Of a DNA stretch of 52,524 nucleotides, positions 9,348 to 18,884 are shown piece after piece (position 1 is the first letter of the stretch; the number at the start of each line of letters is the position of its first letter). Source of the DNA: an uncultured Lachnospiraceae bacterium (GTDB lineage Bacteria > Bacillota > Clostridia > Lachnospirales > Lachnospiraceae); assembly GCA_902793335.1 (NCBI GenBank), contig CADBCZ010000017.1:1-52524 (forward strand), given 5' to 3'. A program made the translations under genes and the position numbers. The notes beneath the pieces were generated by a model. That model was not told the DNA's origin. It did not search any database and saw only the letters and a program-made list of their open reading frames with translations.

Positions 9348-10466
9348 TCATTCATCTGAATTGGTCTGAGTTGGTGCTTCTGTAGACTTATCATCAGTAA
9401 ACATATCACCAACACCTGTTTCATTAGTAATAGCTGCACTTATTCTCTGAACTTCATTAGATGGAGTATACTCCGTATCCTCCGGATACAAGAAACTATG
9501 TAAGTGTTTAACATTGCTCAACAAATCTGCCGGTACTACTACACTACCCTTCTGCTTACCTAAGTTAGGAGTTGTATTTGACAGAGGGAAACCGATATTG
9601 TCACCAAGTTCATAACTGAATGTACTCTTTGCCAAAGATAATATCTCACTCTTTGTCATGTTGGTAGCCACGAGTGGTATAATCTCATTTAACATATCAT
9701 TGAGAGTAGAGAGATCAGACTGTTTAGCCTTCTTAATCATAGCTGCTACAACTTTACGCTGTCTCTGTGTACGTTCAAAATCACCATTACCCACCTTACG
9801 GATTCTTGCATAGGCTGTAGCCTGCGTACCATTTAACACCTGCTCACCCGAAGACCATACTCCTTCCGAAGCAATTCCTGTTACTCTAACCTGCTCGTCA
9901 AGGTTACGGTTGAGATTAGTAAGTTCTTTCTCTTTGACATTAATTGTTACACCGCCTAAAACATCAATAGCTTTTGCAAGTGCTTCAAAGTCAACAGATA
10001 CATAATCTGTTATATTAAGGTCAAGGTTCTTGTTAAGAGTCTCAACTGAACATGTCGGTCCACCTAAAATATAAGCATGAGTGACCTTCTGTGTTCCTTC
10101 ACCTTCCTTTGCAATCTCAAGGAAACAATCACGATAAACAGATGCAAGCTTAACTTCTTTAGTCTCATTATTAATACTTGCAATAATAATAGCATCACTG
10201 TGACCGGTTCCTGCTTTATTCATATCACCGCCCTCTCGGTTATCAAGACCGAAAAGTGCGATAGTCTTATATTTATCAGCCATAACATCTGTCACTGCAT
10301 CACTTACATCAATATCCTGATTTGCAGCTTCTTCATCTGTTACCATATCCAATTTACTGTTAATATAATACCAGCCAAATCCAACTGCCAGACCGATAAA
10401 AATCAACACCTCTACCAATAAGATTATTCCTAATTTCTTATTCTTCTTTCTACGTGCCTTACTCAT
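9348..10466 (-). CDS. LytR-CpsA-Psr (LCP) family glycopolymer transferase
   Basis: LCP enzymes transfer undecaprenyl-linked glycopolymers to peptidoglycan at the outer membrane face. The 372-aa protein has a basic N-terminus, one membrane segment at about 12-34, and an extracellular LCP domain. The domain shows LFGLDNREGG, GHSDAIIIAS, VKLASVYRDC and the arginine-rich YARIRKVGNGDFERTQRQR block typical of the polyprenyl-phosphate site. The C-terminus is acidic and Thr-rich. It starts 29 bp after the glmS stop with AGGAGGATAT ahead of its ATG, so the two are probably co-transcribed. The neighbouring teichoic-acid-type genes supply a plausible substrate. Confidence 0.93.
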   Translation of the reverse strand: MSKARRKKNKKLGIILLVEVLIFIGLAVGFGWYYINSKLDMVTDEEAANQDIDVSDAVTDVMADKYKTIALFGLDNREGGDMNKAGTGHSDAIIIASINNETKEVKLASVYRDCFLEIAKEGEGTQKVTHAYILGGPTCSVETLNKNLDLNITDYVSVDFEALAKAIDVLGGVTINVKEKELTNLNRNLDEQVRVTGIASEGVWSSGEQVLNGTQATAYARIRKVGNGDFERTQRQRKVVAAMIKKAKQSDLSTLNDMLNEIIPLVATNMTKSEILSLAKSTFSYELGDNIGFPLSNTTPNLGKQKGSVVVPADLLSNVKHLHSFLYPEDTEYTPSNEVQRISAAITNETGVGDMFTDDKSTEAPTQTNSDE

Positions 10467-10495
10467 TTTAATTATATCCTCCTAAATGCCTGTTG

Positions 10496-12322
10496 TTACT
10501 CTACTGTAACTGATTTTGCCAGATTCCTTGGCTTATCAACATCAAGTCCCTTAGCTACTGAAACATAATAGCCAAATAACTGAAGAGGAACAACTGCGAG
10601 TGACGGTGCAAAGCACGGATGGGTATTAGGAATATATACTGTGAAATCCGCAGTGTCTTCCATAACAAAATTGCCCTTGTTGGTCAAAGTAAATATATAT
10701 CCGCCTCTAGTTCTTACCTCAACAATATTGCTAATCATTTTCTCATATAAATCAGGCTGTGTTACAACTGAAACAACCAGCACTCCGTCTTCGATAAGTG
10801 AGATAGTACCATGTTTAAGCTCACCTGCCGCATATGCCTCAGAGTGAATATATGAAATCTCTTTTAGCTTTAACGAACCTTCCAAAGATGTAGCATAATC
10901 ACAACCTCTACCGAGGAAGAAAACATCCTTAGCATTTGCATACTTGCTGGCAAACCACTGAATTCTCTCCTTGTCTCCAAGAATCTCAAGAATCTTGTCA
11001 GGAAGCTTTCTAAGCTCATCCACCATTTCCTTCATTTCGTCAGATGAAATGGTACCTCTTACATCACCGAAAAGTAATGCAAGCAAGTAAAGTGAAACAA
11101 GCTGAGCACTGTATGCCTTAGTCGTAGCAACGGAAATCTCCGGTCCGGCATGAGTATACATTACATTGTCTGCCTCTCTGGCAATAGTCGAACCAACGAC
11201 GTTAACTATACCGAGAACTTTAGAGCCCAACTCCTGCGCCATTCTAAGGGCAGCAAGAGAATCAGCAGTCTCTCCTGACTGACTGATTATTATAGTCATT
11301 GAATCCGGCTCAATTATCGGATTTCTATATCTAAATTCTGACGCAAGATCAACCTCAACAGGAATCCTTGTCAGTTTCTCAATAACATACTTGCCGTTAA
11401 CACCTACATGATATGCGGATCCACAACCGACAATATATATTCTCTTAAGTTTTGTGATATCTTCATCGGTAAGACCCAGTTCTTCTATTACTACCTTATC
11501 ACCATCAAGTCTGGGACTTATCGTATCAAGCACTGCTTTGGGCTGTTCATATATCTCTTTGAGCATGAAGTGTTCATAACCGCCCTTCTCAGCCGCTTCG
11601 ATATCCCATTCTATAGTTTTGGTTTCTTTCTCTATCTTCTCTAAATCTTCATTATAGAAAGATACGCCCTCTCTGGTAAGCTCACAAAGTTCTCTGTTCT
11701 CTATGAAATATACTTCTCTTGTGTATTTGAGAATTGCAGGAACATCCGACGCGATGAAGTTACCGTTATCTGTGTGACCGACAACCAAAGGAGAATCTTT
11801 TCTCACTGCAAACATTTTATCCGGAAAATCCTTAAATATAATTCCAAGTGCATAAGAACCTTGTACTCTATGCATAACCTTTTCAATTGCCTGTAAAGGA
11901 TTACCATTGTAGTAATAATCAAGATAATGCGCTAAAACCTCTGTATCAGTATCTGATCTGAACACATACCCTTTCGAAATAAGCTTCTCTTTTAAAACCT
12001 GATAATTCTCAATTATTCCGTTATGAACAACTGCAATAGATTTATCTTTGTTGTAATGTGGGTGTGCATTATTAACCGAGGGCTCACCGTGTGTAGCCCA
12101 TCTTGTATGACCTATTCCTAAAGTTCCTTTAAGGGAATTACCGTCACCGGTTAAATCTCTTAAAGCCTGAAGTCTTCCTTTGGCTTTGACTACTTCAATA
12201 TCATCATCACCATAAACCGCAAGACCAGCAGAATCATAGCCCCTGTATTCAAGCTTAGCCAAACCATCAAGAAGAATAGGCGCCGCCTGTTCATTACCTA
12301 TGTATCCAACGATACCACACAT
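10496..12322 (-). CDS. glmS: Glutamine-fructose-6-phosphate aminotransferase (isomerising)
   Basis: Makes glucosamine-6-phosphate from fructose-6-phosphate and glutamine, the first committed step to UDP-GlcNAc. The protein is 608 aa. The start is fixed at 12322 because the next residue is the catalytic N-terminal Cys (MCGIVGYIGN) and a CCTCC-complement ribosome site lies 7 bases upstream; an in-frame ATG 33 bases earlier would block processing. The glutaminase domain (about 1-240) has HTRWATHG. Two SIS domains follow (SQSGETADS and FLGRGCDYATSLEGSLKLKE), and the C-terminus is KSVTVE. No glmS ribozyme core was recognised in the leader; a tandem 19-bp repeat is there instead. Confidence 0.97.
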   Translation of the reverse strand: MCGIVGYIGNEQAAPILLDGLAKLEYRGYDSAGLAVYGDDDIEVVKAKGRLQALRDLTGDGNSLKGTLGIGHTRWATHGEPSVNNAHPHYNKDKSIAVVHNGIIENYQVLKEKLISKGYVFRSDTDTEVLAHYLDYYYNGNPLQAIEKVMHRVQGSYALGIIFKDFPDKMFAVRKDSPLVVGHTDNGNFIASDVPAILKYTREVYFIENRELCELTREGVSFYNEDLEKIEKETKTIEWDIEAAEKGGYEHFMLKEIYEQPKAVLDTISPRLDGDKVVIEELGLTDEDITKLKRIYIVGCGSAYHVGVNGKYVIEKLTRIPVEVDLASEFRYRNPIIEPDSMTIIISQSGETADSLAALRMAQELGSKVLGIVNVVGSTIAREADNVMYTHAGPEISVATTKAYSAQLVSLYLLALLFGDVRGTISSDEMKEMVDELRKLPDKILEILGDKERIQWFASKYANAKDVFFLGRGCDYATSLEGSLKLKEISYIHSEAYAAGELKHGTISLIEDGVLVVSVVTQPDLYEKMISNIVEVRTRGGYIFTLTNKGNFVMEDTADFTVYIPNTHPCFAPSLAVVPLQLFGYYVSVAKGLDVDKPRNLAKSVTVE

Positions 12323-12332
12323 ATTATATCCT

Positions 12333-12379
12333 CCATATAAGTAGTTATTTACCATATAAGTAATTATTTACCATATAAC
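12333..12379. repeat. Tandem 19-bp repeat in the glmS leader
   Basis: Two direct copies of a 19-bp unit beginning CCATATAAGTA (12333-12351 and 12352-12370) differ by one base. A partial third copy follows (12371-12379). The copy nearest glmS overlaps its ribosome-binding site. Confidence 0.85.
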
Positions 12380-12432
12380 TCATCTTCGCTACCTGAGCTT
12401 AATTCGTTAACTATCATGGTAAAACAAATGAT

Positions 12433-12461
12433 ATTATATCACCACAATTAAGCTTTTACAA
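12433..12461 (-). promoter_or_regulatory. Sigma-A promoter of glmS
   Basis: On the minus strand the -35 box is TTGTAA (12456-12461) and the -10 box is TATAAT (12433-12438), with a 17-bp spacer. This gives a leader of about 100 nt that contains the tandem repeat. Confidence 0.7.
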
Positions 12462-12485
12462 TATTCGATATTGATGAAATTATTA

Positions 12486-13253
12486 CTATTTTCTTAAGAA
12501 TCTGTATTTTATGATTCCTTTTACTGCATAGAACATGAAATAATAAGCTGACCTTATTCTTCCAAATCCCATATATCTGTAGACACCATATGTCATTTTC
12601 GCAGATTCTATCTTATTGGCAGATTTCGACCCTTTAACTACACGATATTTAAGTAATGGCTCATTTATTCCATAAGCTTTATCATATTCCTTAAGAATCG
12701 AAAGCCACATTATATAGTCCTCATGTAAATGATCACAGGTCATCGGAAACTTTAAGGCAACGTCTCTTCTTACCATGGTTCCTGATGTATTTATAACGTT
12801 GCCTTTCAAAAGTTTATTATAGGTTATTATTTCGGGAATACCTATTATTACTTTCGAAAGATTTCCCTTGTCATCCATAAGTTCTCTTCCTGTAGAACTT
12901 ATGACCGCACTCTTTCTTTCCATCAATTCAAACTGCTTCTTAAGCTTATCATCAGTCCAATAGTCATCCGCATCCAGGAAAGCTATATATTTTCCTCCGG
13001 CAATTTTTACACCATAATTCCTGCTGTAAGCCACACCCTTATTGATCTCATTTAATACATATTTGAATCGATCATCCTGCAGATAAGGAGATATAACATC
13101 TGCTGTATTGTCACTAGAGTTATCATCAACAATAATACATTCCCAACTAACATCTTTCTGACTGATCACAGAGTCAATACAATCCTTAATAAATTTTTCA
13201 CCATTATATACCGGAACTATTACCGAAACATCTATATTCTGCATATACAACAC
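12486..13253 (-). CDS. Family 2 glycosyltransferase (TuaG-like)
   Basis: A cytoplasmic GT-A enzyme, likely adding one sugar to a lipid-linked wall polymer. The 255-aa protein opens with VSVIVPVYNGEKFI and IIVDDNSSDNT, followed by the metal-binding DADDYW motif (near 95). HEDYIMWLSI and LLKYRVV follow, and the C-terminus is basic and amphipathic. This pattern is closest to teichuronic-acid/EPS transferases. The start is uncertain: GTG at 13253 has no clear ribosome site, and the ATG at 13244 is equally possible. It is the last gene of the envelope gene run, 69 bp after the tarJ-like gene. Confidence 0.85.
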   Translation of the reverse strand: MLYMQNIDVSVIVPVYNGEKFIKDCIDSVISQKDVSWECIIVDDNSSDNTADVISPYLQDDRFKYVLNEINKGVAYSRNYGVKIAGGKYIAFLDADDYWTDDKLKKQFELMERKSAVISSTGRELMDDKGNLSKVIIGIPEIITYNKLLKGNVINTSGTMVRRDVALKFPMTCDHLHEDYIMWLSILKEYDKAYGINEPLLKYRVVKGSKSANKIESAKMTYGVYRYMGFGRIRSAYYFMFYAVKGIIKYRFLRK

Positions 13254-13321
13254 TATCGTAACCGATCTTTCAATTAACAGTTACACACTTTCTAATAATT
13301 ATTCGTTAACATCTACAGTTA

Positions 13322-14347
13322 CTATTTCTCCCAGATCATTACTGTCTTTCCGATAAGCTTATGACTGTCCTTCTCAAACGCACGCGCTATATCACGTATT
13401 TCTCTTATTACAATCTGTTCACCAACTATATTTTCAAGATAATCCATTACCTCAGGCTTTTCTCTGTACAGGTTTACCAGATTAACAAAATCAGTTCTAC
13501 CGCTCCTGCTGCTTCCGATTATTCTCAGTCCCTTTTCTAGTACCATTCTGGTATTGATTGGTGCAAGTTCCTCTGAAACTCCAAGAATACCTATTGTACC
13601 CTCAGGTTTAATATAGTCTATTATCTGATTGATGGCTTTATGCGCACCCCCGCCGCCGACACACTCAAATGCGTGATCCATCCAGAAGTCCTCAGGTATC
13701 TGACCAATCTGATAACATCCATCGGCAAATGTGAAATCCTGAAGCTTTGATTCATTTTTTCCAAACACATATACTTCAATCTCAGGATACAAAGTCTTTA
13801 ACAATAAGGCTGTAATATATCCCAAGTTTCCGTCGCCCCAGACACCGATCCGATCTCTTCTTTCATGAGCAGTCTTCATAAATCTTGAAATTGAATGCAT
13901 GCTCACACTTACAAGCTCCGAAAATGCTGCAACCGTATAATTGATATCTTTTGGAAGCAATACTAATCTGTCTGCTGTAGTCTGTACATACTCCTGTAAA
14001 AATCCATCTGTTCCACTTGCACGAAATCTTGAACTTCTAAGATAATTCTCAGCTATTACAGAATCACTTTCCGTAGGTAGATTAGGTATCATAACAACAT
14101 AATCACCAACCTTAAATTCACCTGTCGGATCATACACAACTCTTCCTATCGCTTCATGTATAAGCGCCATAGGAAGCTTCTTCTTAAGAATCTCCTGTGG
14201 TCTTGTACCCTGATAATATCTCTGATCAGCATTACATATGGATAAATGAGTAGGTCTAACTATGATATGTTCTTTGTCTATTGTAATATCTTTGTAGACT
14301 AACTCAAACTGTCTCGGTCGTTTCAACTGATATACTGCACTTAGCAT
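13322..14347 (-). CDS. tarJ: TarJ-like ribulose-5-phosphate reductase (zinc alcohol dehydrogenase family)
   Basis: Members of this branch reduce ribulose 5-phosphate to ribitol 5-phosphate with NADPH for CDP-ribitol synthesis. The 341-aa protein has candidate zinc ligands Cys in SICNADQRY (near 38) and His-Glu in ALIHEAIG, and a Rossmann motif GVWGDGNLGY. The structural zinc lobe is not evident. It sits directly downstream of a TarI-like cytidylyltransferase, which supports the polyol-phosphate role over a generic alcohol dehydrogenase. A clear AGGAGGA ribosome site precedes the ATG. The exact polyol is inferred from family and context. Confidence 0.87.
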   Translation of the reverse strand: MLSAVYQLKRPRQFELVYKDITIDKEHIIVRPTHLSICNADQRYYQGTRPQEILKKKLPMALIHEAIGRVVYDPTGEFKVGDYVVMIPNLPTESDSVIAENYLRSSRFRASGTDGFLQEYVQTTADRLVLLPKDINYTVAAFSELVSVSMHSISRFMKTAHERRDRIGVWGDGNLGYITALLLKTLYPEIEVYVFGKNESKLQDFTFADGCYQIGQIPEDFWMDHAFECVGGGGAHKAINQIIDYIKPEGTIGILGVSEELAPINTRMVLEKGLRIIGSSRSGRTDFVNLVNLYREKPEVMDYLENIVGEQIVIREIRDIARAFEKDSHKLIGKTVMIWEK

Positions 14348-14404
14348 AGGCTGTCCTCCTGCTTATCATCTCTAACACTTCATGTCATATCATTGATTTG
14401 ATTA

Positions 14405-15118
14405 TTACTCAGAGAGCAATGACTCCGCAACTCGCAGATCATATGGATAAGTTATCTTAATATTGGAGACTTCTCCCTCCACAAGGTGAACCTTTTCCCC
14501 TTTAATAACCATAATCTTGCAGGCATCTGTAAGTATCTCTTTCTCTTTCTCATCAAGTCCCTCATACAACTGACGTAACTGAAGCGCCTTAAATGACTGT
14601 GGTGTCTGTCCCTGATACATAGTTGAACGATCAGGTATTGATGATATAAGATTATGATCCACACTCTCAACAATAGTATCCGTTGCAGGTATTACCGTAT
14701 CACAGGCACCAAATTCTTTTGCAAATTTAATATTTTCCTCCAAAATTCTATGAGTGACAAATGGTCTTACCGAATCATGAGTAACAATTATAGTGTCCTC
14801 ATTTAATTTCCCCTGCTCTTCTATATATTTAATAGAATTCATAATTGTTTCATTTCTTGTTGAACCACCACTTATAACAACCACGTTGTCTATATCCGGT
14901 ATATATTTTTTAATAAGATCCTCAGTATGCTTGATCCACTGCTTCGGTGAAAGCACCAACACTTTTTCAAACTGCGGATTCATAACAAACTTCTCGATTG
15001 TATGAATAATTATCGGCTTTCCACCAATCTCCATAAACTGTTTTGGCTTTTCAACATTACCCATACGTGTTCCGATACCACCTGCCAAAACTACACCATA
15101 AACATTACTTTCTGCCAT
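14405..15118 (-). CDS. tarI: TarI-like D-ribitol-5-phosphate cytidylyltransferase
   Basis: Belongs to the IspD/TarI nucleotidyltransferase family and is predicted to make CDP-ribitol from CTP and ribitol 5-phosphate. The 237-aa protein carries the CTP-binding VVLAGGIGTRMG...KPKQF signature at about 9-29, VTHDSVRPFV near 120, and the C-terminal NIKITYPYDL block. IspD could share these motifs, but pairing with the TarJ-like gene and a CDP-polyol polymerase favours TarI. GGAGG lies upstream of the ATG. Confidence 0.88.
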   Translation of the reverse strand: MAESNVYGVVLAGGIGTRMGNVEKPKQFMEIGGKPIIIHTIEKFVMNPQFEKVLVLSPKQWIKHTEDLIKKYIPDIDNVVVISGGSTRNETIMNSIKYIEEQGKLNEDTIIVTHDSVRPFVTHRILEENIKFAKEFGACDTVIPATDTIVESVDHNLISSIPDRSTMYQGQTPQSFKALQLRQLYEGLDEKEKEILTDACKIMVIKGEKVHLVEGEVSNIKITYPYDLRVAESLLSE

Positions 15119-15145
15119 TTCATTTCCTCCATTTCAACTTAATGC

Positions 15146-17482
15146 TCAGTTACAATTTATACCTGTTTCTTTTAAAATTCTCTCTGTCGCATGTCCATCA
15201 CAACCGCTCATAAAACGTCTGCAAAATGCTTCAAGATATTCAAAATCAAAATTATCTATATATTTTAAACTGTCTATTAATGCATCCATATCATATGCAA
15301 CAGGACCTGGAACAAATTCCTTGTAAGGATAGTAAAATCCCCTTTCCATATCATAGGAATCAATATCATACGCATAGAACAATATAGGCTTTCTTAACAT
15401 TGAATATTCGAATACTACAGAAGAATAATCCGTAATACATATGTCTGCAGCAAGAATGAGCTCATCTACTGACATCTCATCAATTATTTCCAGACAATAT
15501 TTTCTCTGCTTTTTATTAATATCAATTCTGTCCTTAACAAACGGATGATTCTTAATAAGCAGAACCATCTCATCACTTAGCTTTCCAAAGCTGTCAATAT
15601 CAAAACCATCCGGTCCCTTCGCGCCTTCTATACTACCGCGAAATGTCGGTAGATAGACTACTACCTTTCTGTTTCCTATATCAATTGGAAGCTTATCAAG
15701 CTTATCAAACGCAGATTTTTTTATGTTCTCATCAAAGAGCATATCTGTTCTTGAAACTCCAAGTGACTTTACCACTTTCTTATTCTCTATTCCAAAAGCC
15801 TCTTCATATGCACCGATAACTTCATCACCGCTTACAGGAACAAGTGTATAGTTTCTGTGTCCAGAGTACTTCTTAAGTGACGCCATATCATCACCGAAGG
15901 TCTTATCAGCAACAGAAAAACCCCATTTCTTAAATGCACCGCATGCATGCCAAAGTTGTATCATCTGTGTGCTTTTCTTTAATTTAAATGAACCGAAAAG
16001 ACTGTTGGACTCATTAAGAAATATAAAACCTGCATTTCCAATATCCCATAATAACTTCAGCGATCTTTTGATTATTGAACTCCATGATGAAGTAGATACT
16101 AAAAGATAATGTATTGGGGTTTTATATTTTTCTTTTTTCAGTTGTCTGTAAATAAGCTCATAATTATCAGTCAAGTAGTTTTCATGATTTTCAACAAAAA
16201 CAGCTTTTTTCTTATCAGTCGGTCGCAGTGCCGAAATCCGGTATACCACAGGATACATGACCCTAAACACCAGCCACTTTATAAATGCTCTCAGAGCAGG
16301 TATATGTGAAGAACATACGGAGTCAACCACCTCTGCTAACAGTTTTGACGCCTTACCACTCTCATAACTGCCCAGTTCTTTTAGATGTGCATTAACACCA
16401 TCATTATATTGTCGCCATTTATCGCTGTCTGTCATAAGATCTCTTATTTCACCAGCCAGCTCTTCCATATTATATGTCTCTGGGAAAGGCCATCTGTCCA
16501 TACCGACATAAAATCCGGTATTTTCATTATACTCTGTTTTATCAGGAACATAAAGTACGCAAGGTCTTTTTAAAAATGAATAATCCCATACACAGGAAGA
16601 ATAATCTGTTATCAGTACATCTGCTGCACACAATAATTCCTGCATATCAGAATAGTCTCCTACATGGATGACTTTATCTCCCGTAACCGAAACATTAGTA
16701 TCTTTTGTCTGATAACGATGATATCTGCCAAGCAGACACCATTTTTCACCCGTTTTTTCAAGTTCATCTATTAGATAATCGCCATCAAATACAACCGGCG
16801 TCTCTAATTTTCTGTATGTTGGAGCATATAAAATAATCTTAGTATCTTCAGGAATTTTATAATGTTCCCTCACCCTTCCTGCCATCTCTTCCGTTCTACC
16901 ACAGACAATAGCATCATTTCTCGGGGTACCGAATCTTGCAACCTCACCGTTATAATGATAGGTTGTTCTTATCATCTGATCTTCCTGTTCCTTACAGCTT
17001 GCCAGGAAAAGGTCAATGTTATCCGCAGTTAATTTTGCTCTTCTTCTTGTGGCTGCATTGGCATCCGGTCTTTCATTCTCAACCTTTTTGTATGAACCAC
17101 CGCCATGCCATGTATTGATGACATACTGTGATTTTCTGAAACGAAACCATGGAGCATACGAACCATTTGTAACAATCACCTTAGAAGTTAATAACATAGG
17201 AAAAGAAGAAACAGTATAGTGCTTATAAAGCCTAACCCCTTCTTCTTTTAAAAACGAATACTTTAAAGGGTCGGAAACGACCCATACGTATTCATATTTT
17301 CCCGGATAATTATCCCGTAAGTATTCATATAAATACTTGGGATTACAGGAATAATCATACACATTTCCGCCTGTAAGTCCGGTAAATAATATTCTGTTTT
17401 TCTTAATTGGCATAAGCCGCAAAGGAAAGGTTATTACTCTGATCATATCAGAAAATACAACCTTCAAAAAAGCCTTATCCAT
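15146..17482 (-). CDS. Tandem two-domain CDP-polyol (glycerol/ribitol) phosphotransferase
   Basis: TagF/TarL-type enzymes polymerise glycerol- or ribitol-phosphate on a lipid-linked primer at the cytoplasmic membrane face. This 778-aa protein has two consecutive GT-B glycerophosphotransferase domains. Domain 1 (about 20-390) has INTWHGGGSYKK and ADVLITDYSSCVWDYS. Domain 2 (about 410-775) has IQLWHACGAFKKWGF and ADICITDYSSVVFEYS. Both keep the acceptor-side His and the TDYSS nucleotide-site motif, so both look active. The fusion is roughly twice a single TarL/TagF catalytic domain. It lies 8 bp after the polyprenyl transferase gene and before tarI. It may combine priming and elongation in one chain. 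Confidence 0.9.
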   Translation of the reverse strand: MDKAFLKVVFSDMIRVITFPLRLMPIKKNRILFTGLTGGNVYDYSCNPKYLYEYLRDNYPGKYEYVWVVSDPLKYSFLKEEGVRLYKHYTVSSFPMLLTSKVIVTNGSYAPWFRFRKSQYVINTWHGGGSYKKVENERPDANAATRRRAKLTADNIDLFLASCKEQEDQMIRTTYHYNGEVARFGTPRNDAIVCGRTEEMAGRVREHYKIPEDTKIILYAPTYRKLETPVVFDGDYLIDELEKTGEKWCLLGRYHRYQTKDTNVSVTGDKVIHVGDYSDMQELLCAADVLITDYSSCVWDYSFLKRPCVLYVPDKTEYNENTGFYVGMDRWPFPETYNMEELAGEIRDLMTDSDKWRQYNDGVNAHLKELGSYESGKASKLLAEVVDSVCSSHIPALRAFIKWLVFRVMYPVVYRISALRPTDKKKAVFVENHENYLTDNYELIYRQLKKEKYKTPIHYLLVSTSSWSSIIKRSLKLLWDIGNAGFIFLNESNSLFGSFKLKKSTQMIQLWHACGAFKKWGFSVADKTFGDDMASLKKYSGHRNYTLVPVSGDEVIGAYEEAFGIENKKVVKSLGVSRTDMLFDENIKKSAFDKLDKLPIDIGNRKVVVYLPTFRGSIEGAKGPDGFDIDSFGKLSDEMVLLIKNHPFVKDRIDINKKQRKYCLEIIDEMSVDELILAADICITDYSSVVFEYSMLRKPILFYAYDIDSYDMERGFYYPYKEFVPGPVAYDMDALIDSLKYIDNFDFEYLEAFCRRFMSGCDGHATERILKETGINCN

Positions 17483-17490
17483 ACCGGAAA

Positions 17491-18858
17491 TTACTCCTTC
17501 TTCTTTTTGAGCGCGGTTATCTGTGTAATATCAATTCCCTCTGTGTTATCCTTCTGGAACAATATCTTAAACGTCAGGAATATGAGTTTAATATCTAACC
17601 AAAAAGAATAGTTTTCGATATAAGTAAGATCGAGTTTAAGTTTATCATATGGTGTAGTATTATACTTTCCGTAAACCTGTGCATATCCTGTAAGTCCTGC
17701 CTTAACTTTAAGACGGAAATCAAACTCCGGAATTACCTTTTGATACTGTGCTGCAATCTCGGGTCTTTCAGGTCTTGGTCCTACAACAGACATATCACCC
17801 TTTATAATATTAATAAGCTGTGGAAACTCATCAAAATGAAGCATACGTAACACCCTTCCTATCGGTGTTACTCTGTCATCATTCTTTTTCGCAAGCTGTG
17901 CACCATATTTCTCGGAATCCATTTTCATGCTACGGAACTTATATATATTGAATATTTTTCCGTCAATCGTAAGTCTTGGCTGTTTGTATAACACCGGTCC
18001 TCCGTCATAAATCTTGATAAGTAACGCAATTAATATAAATAACGGCATTAAAATAATTGCAATCGGAATACTAATCACAATATCCAGCAATCTTTTAAAG
18101 ATAATCTGATCACCGGAAAGGCCTTTATTTCTTGATAAATACAACGGTGTATCAAAGATGTGAATGTTATCGGCACCTCTAAGCAGAATATCTGAAATCT
18201 TAGGTGTCACATAAGTTCTTACACACTCCGTAAAACAGCGTTTGAGAATAATATTTCTCTCATATGCAGGTATGTCATATATAAGAACTGCCTCATAATC
18301 CCTGACCATCTCGCATACATCTTCTAATCGCTCTTCACTGAGATCTGCAATATCACAAATCTCGTATTTATCATGTCTTGAATTCATTTTCAGGAGCATA
18401 TCATCAGGCTCCCTGTCATAACAGACAAGTAACATCTGTCTCGGTGGATAAAGTGCAGCATATATCAGCTTACAAATAAGCACCCATAGCAAAATAAATA
18501 TTATCTGGACAAATGTCATCTTAATAAGAGGTGTAGCACTTAAGTATTTCCTACTGATAAGTACAATCTGTACATATCCAACCACATTAGCACTTACAAG
18601 CGATAATATCTGTGAATAAAGCACATCCATCAAACGAAGATATCCGATTTTAAAACCACCATAAAGATTTGTTAACAGGAATAATATCAATCCATACATA
18701 CCGATAACCGCCCAGTCACCTCGACGGAAAAATGGTATCTTTAATTGTGCGACATAACATTCATACCACACATATGCAAACAGACTCACATGTGCAGCCA
18801 ATATAACAAATCCCTCAAAAAAACTGATTACTCTTTTAAATTGTTCACGCTTTTTCAT
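17491..18858 (-). CDS. Polyprenyl-phosphate sugar-1-phosphate transferase (WbaP/CpsE family)
   Basis: Starts a glycopolymer by moving sugar-1-phosphate from a nucleotide sugar to undecaprenyl phosphate. The 455-aa protein has four or so N-terminal membrane helices within the first ~130 residues, a soluble middle, and then a re-entrant hydrophobic helix (IVISIPIAIILMPLFILIALL). The catalytic bac_transf core carries KFRSMKMDSE, DEFPQLINIIKGDMSVVGPRPERPE and the C-terminal KAGLTGYAQVYGKY. The sugar cannot be read from sequence. TTAGGAGTT precedes the ATG. It lies between glmM and the CDP-polyol transferase in a tight gene run. Confidence 0.95.
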   Translation of the reverse strand: MKKREQFKRVISFFEGFVILAAHVSLFAYVWYECYVAQLKIPFFRRGDWAVIGMYGLILFLLTNLYGGFKIGYLRLMDVLYSQILSLVSANVVGYVQIVLISRKYLSATPLIKMTFVQIIFILLWVLICKLIYAALYPPRQMLLVCYDREPDDMLLKMNSRHDKYEICDIADLSEERLEDVCEMVRDYEAVLIYDIPAYERNIILKRCFTECVRTYVTPKISDILLRGADNIHIFDTPLYLSRNKGLSGDQIIFKRLLDIVISIPIAIILMPLFILIALLIKIYDGGPVLYKQPRLTIDGKIFNIYKFRSMKMDSEKYGAQLAKKNDDRVTPIGRVLRMLHFDEFPQLINIIKGDMSVVGPRPERPEIAAQYQKVIPEFDFRLKVKAGLTGYAQVYGKYNTTPYDKLKLDLTYIENYSFWLDIKLIFLTFKILFQKDNTEGIDITQITALKKKKE

Positions 18859-18884
18859 TACCGAACTCCTAAAGCCGTAATTAA

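Noticed and set aside
12323-12485. Possible glmS ribozyme upstream of glmS
   Set aside because: The conserved ribozyme core and cleavage-site sequence are not visible; only a promoter and a tandem repeat are seen.
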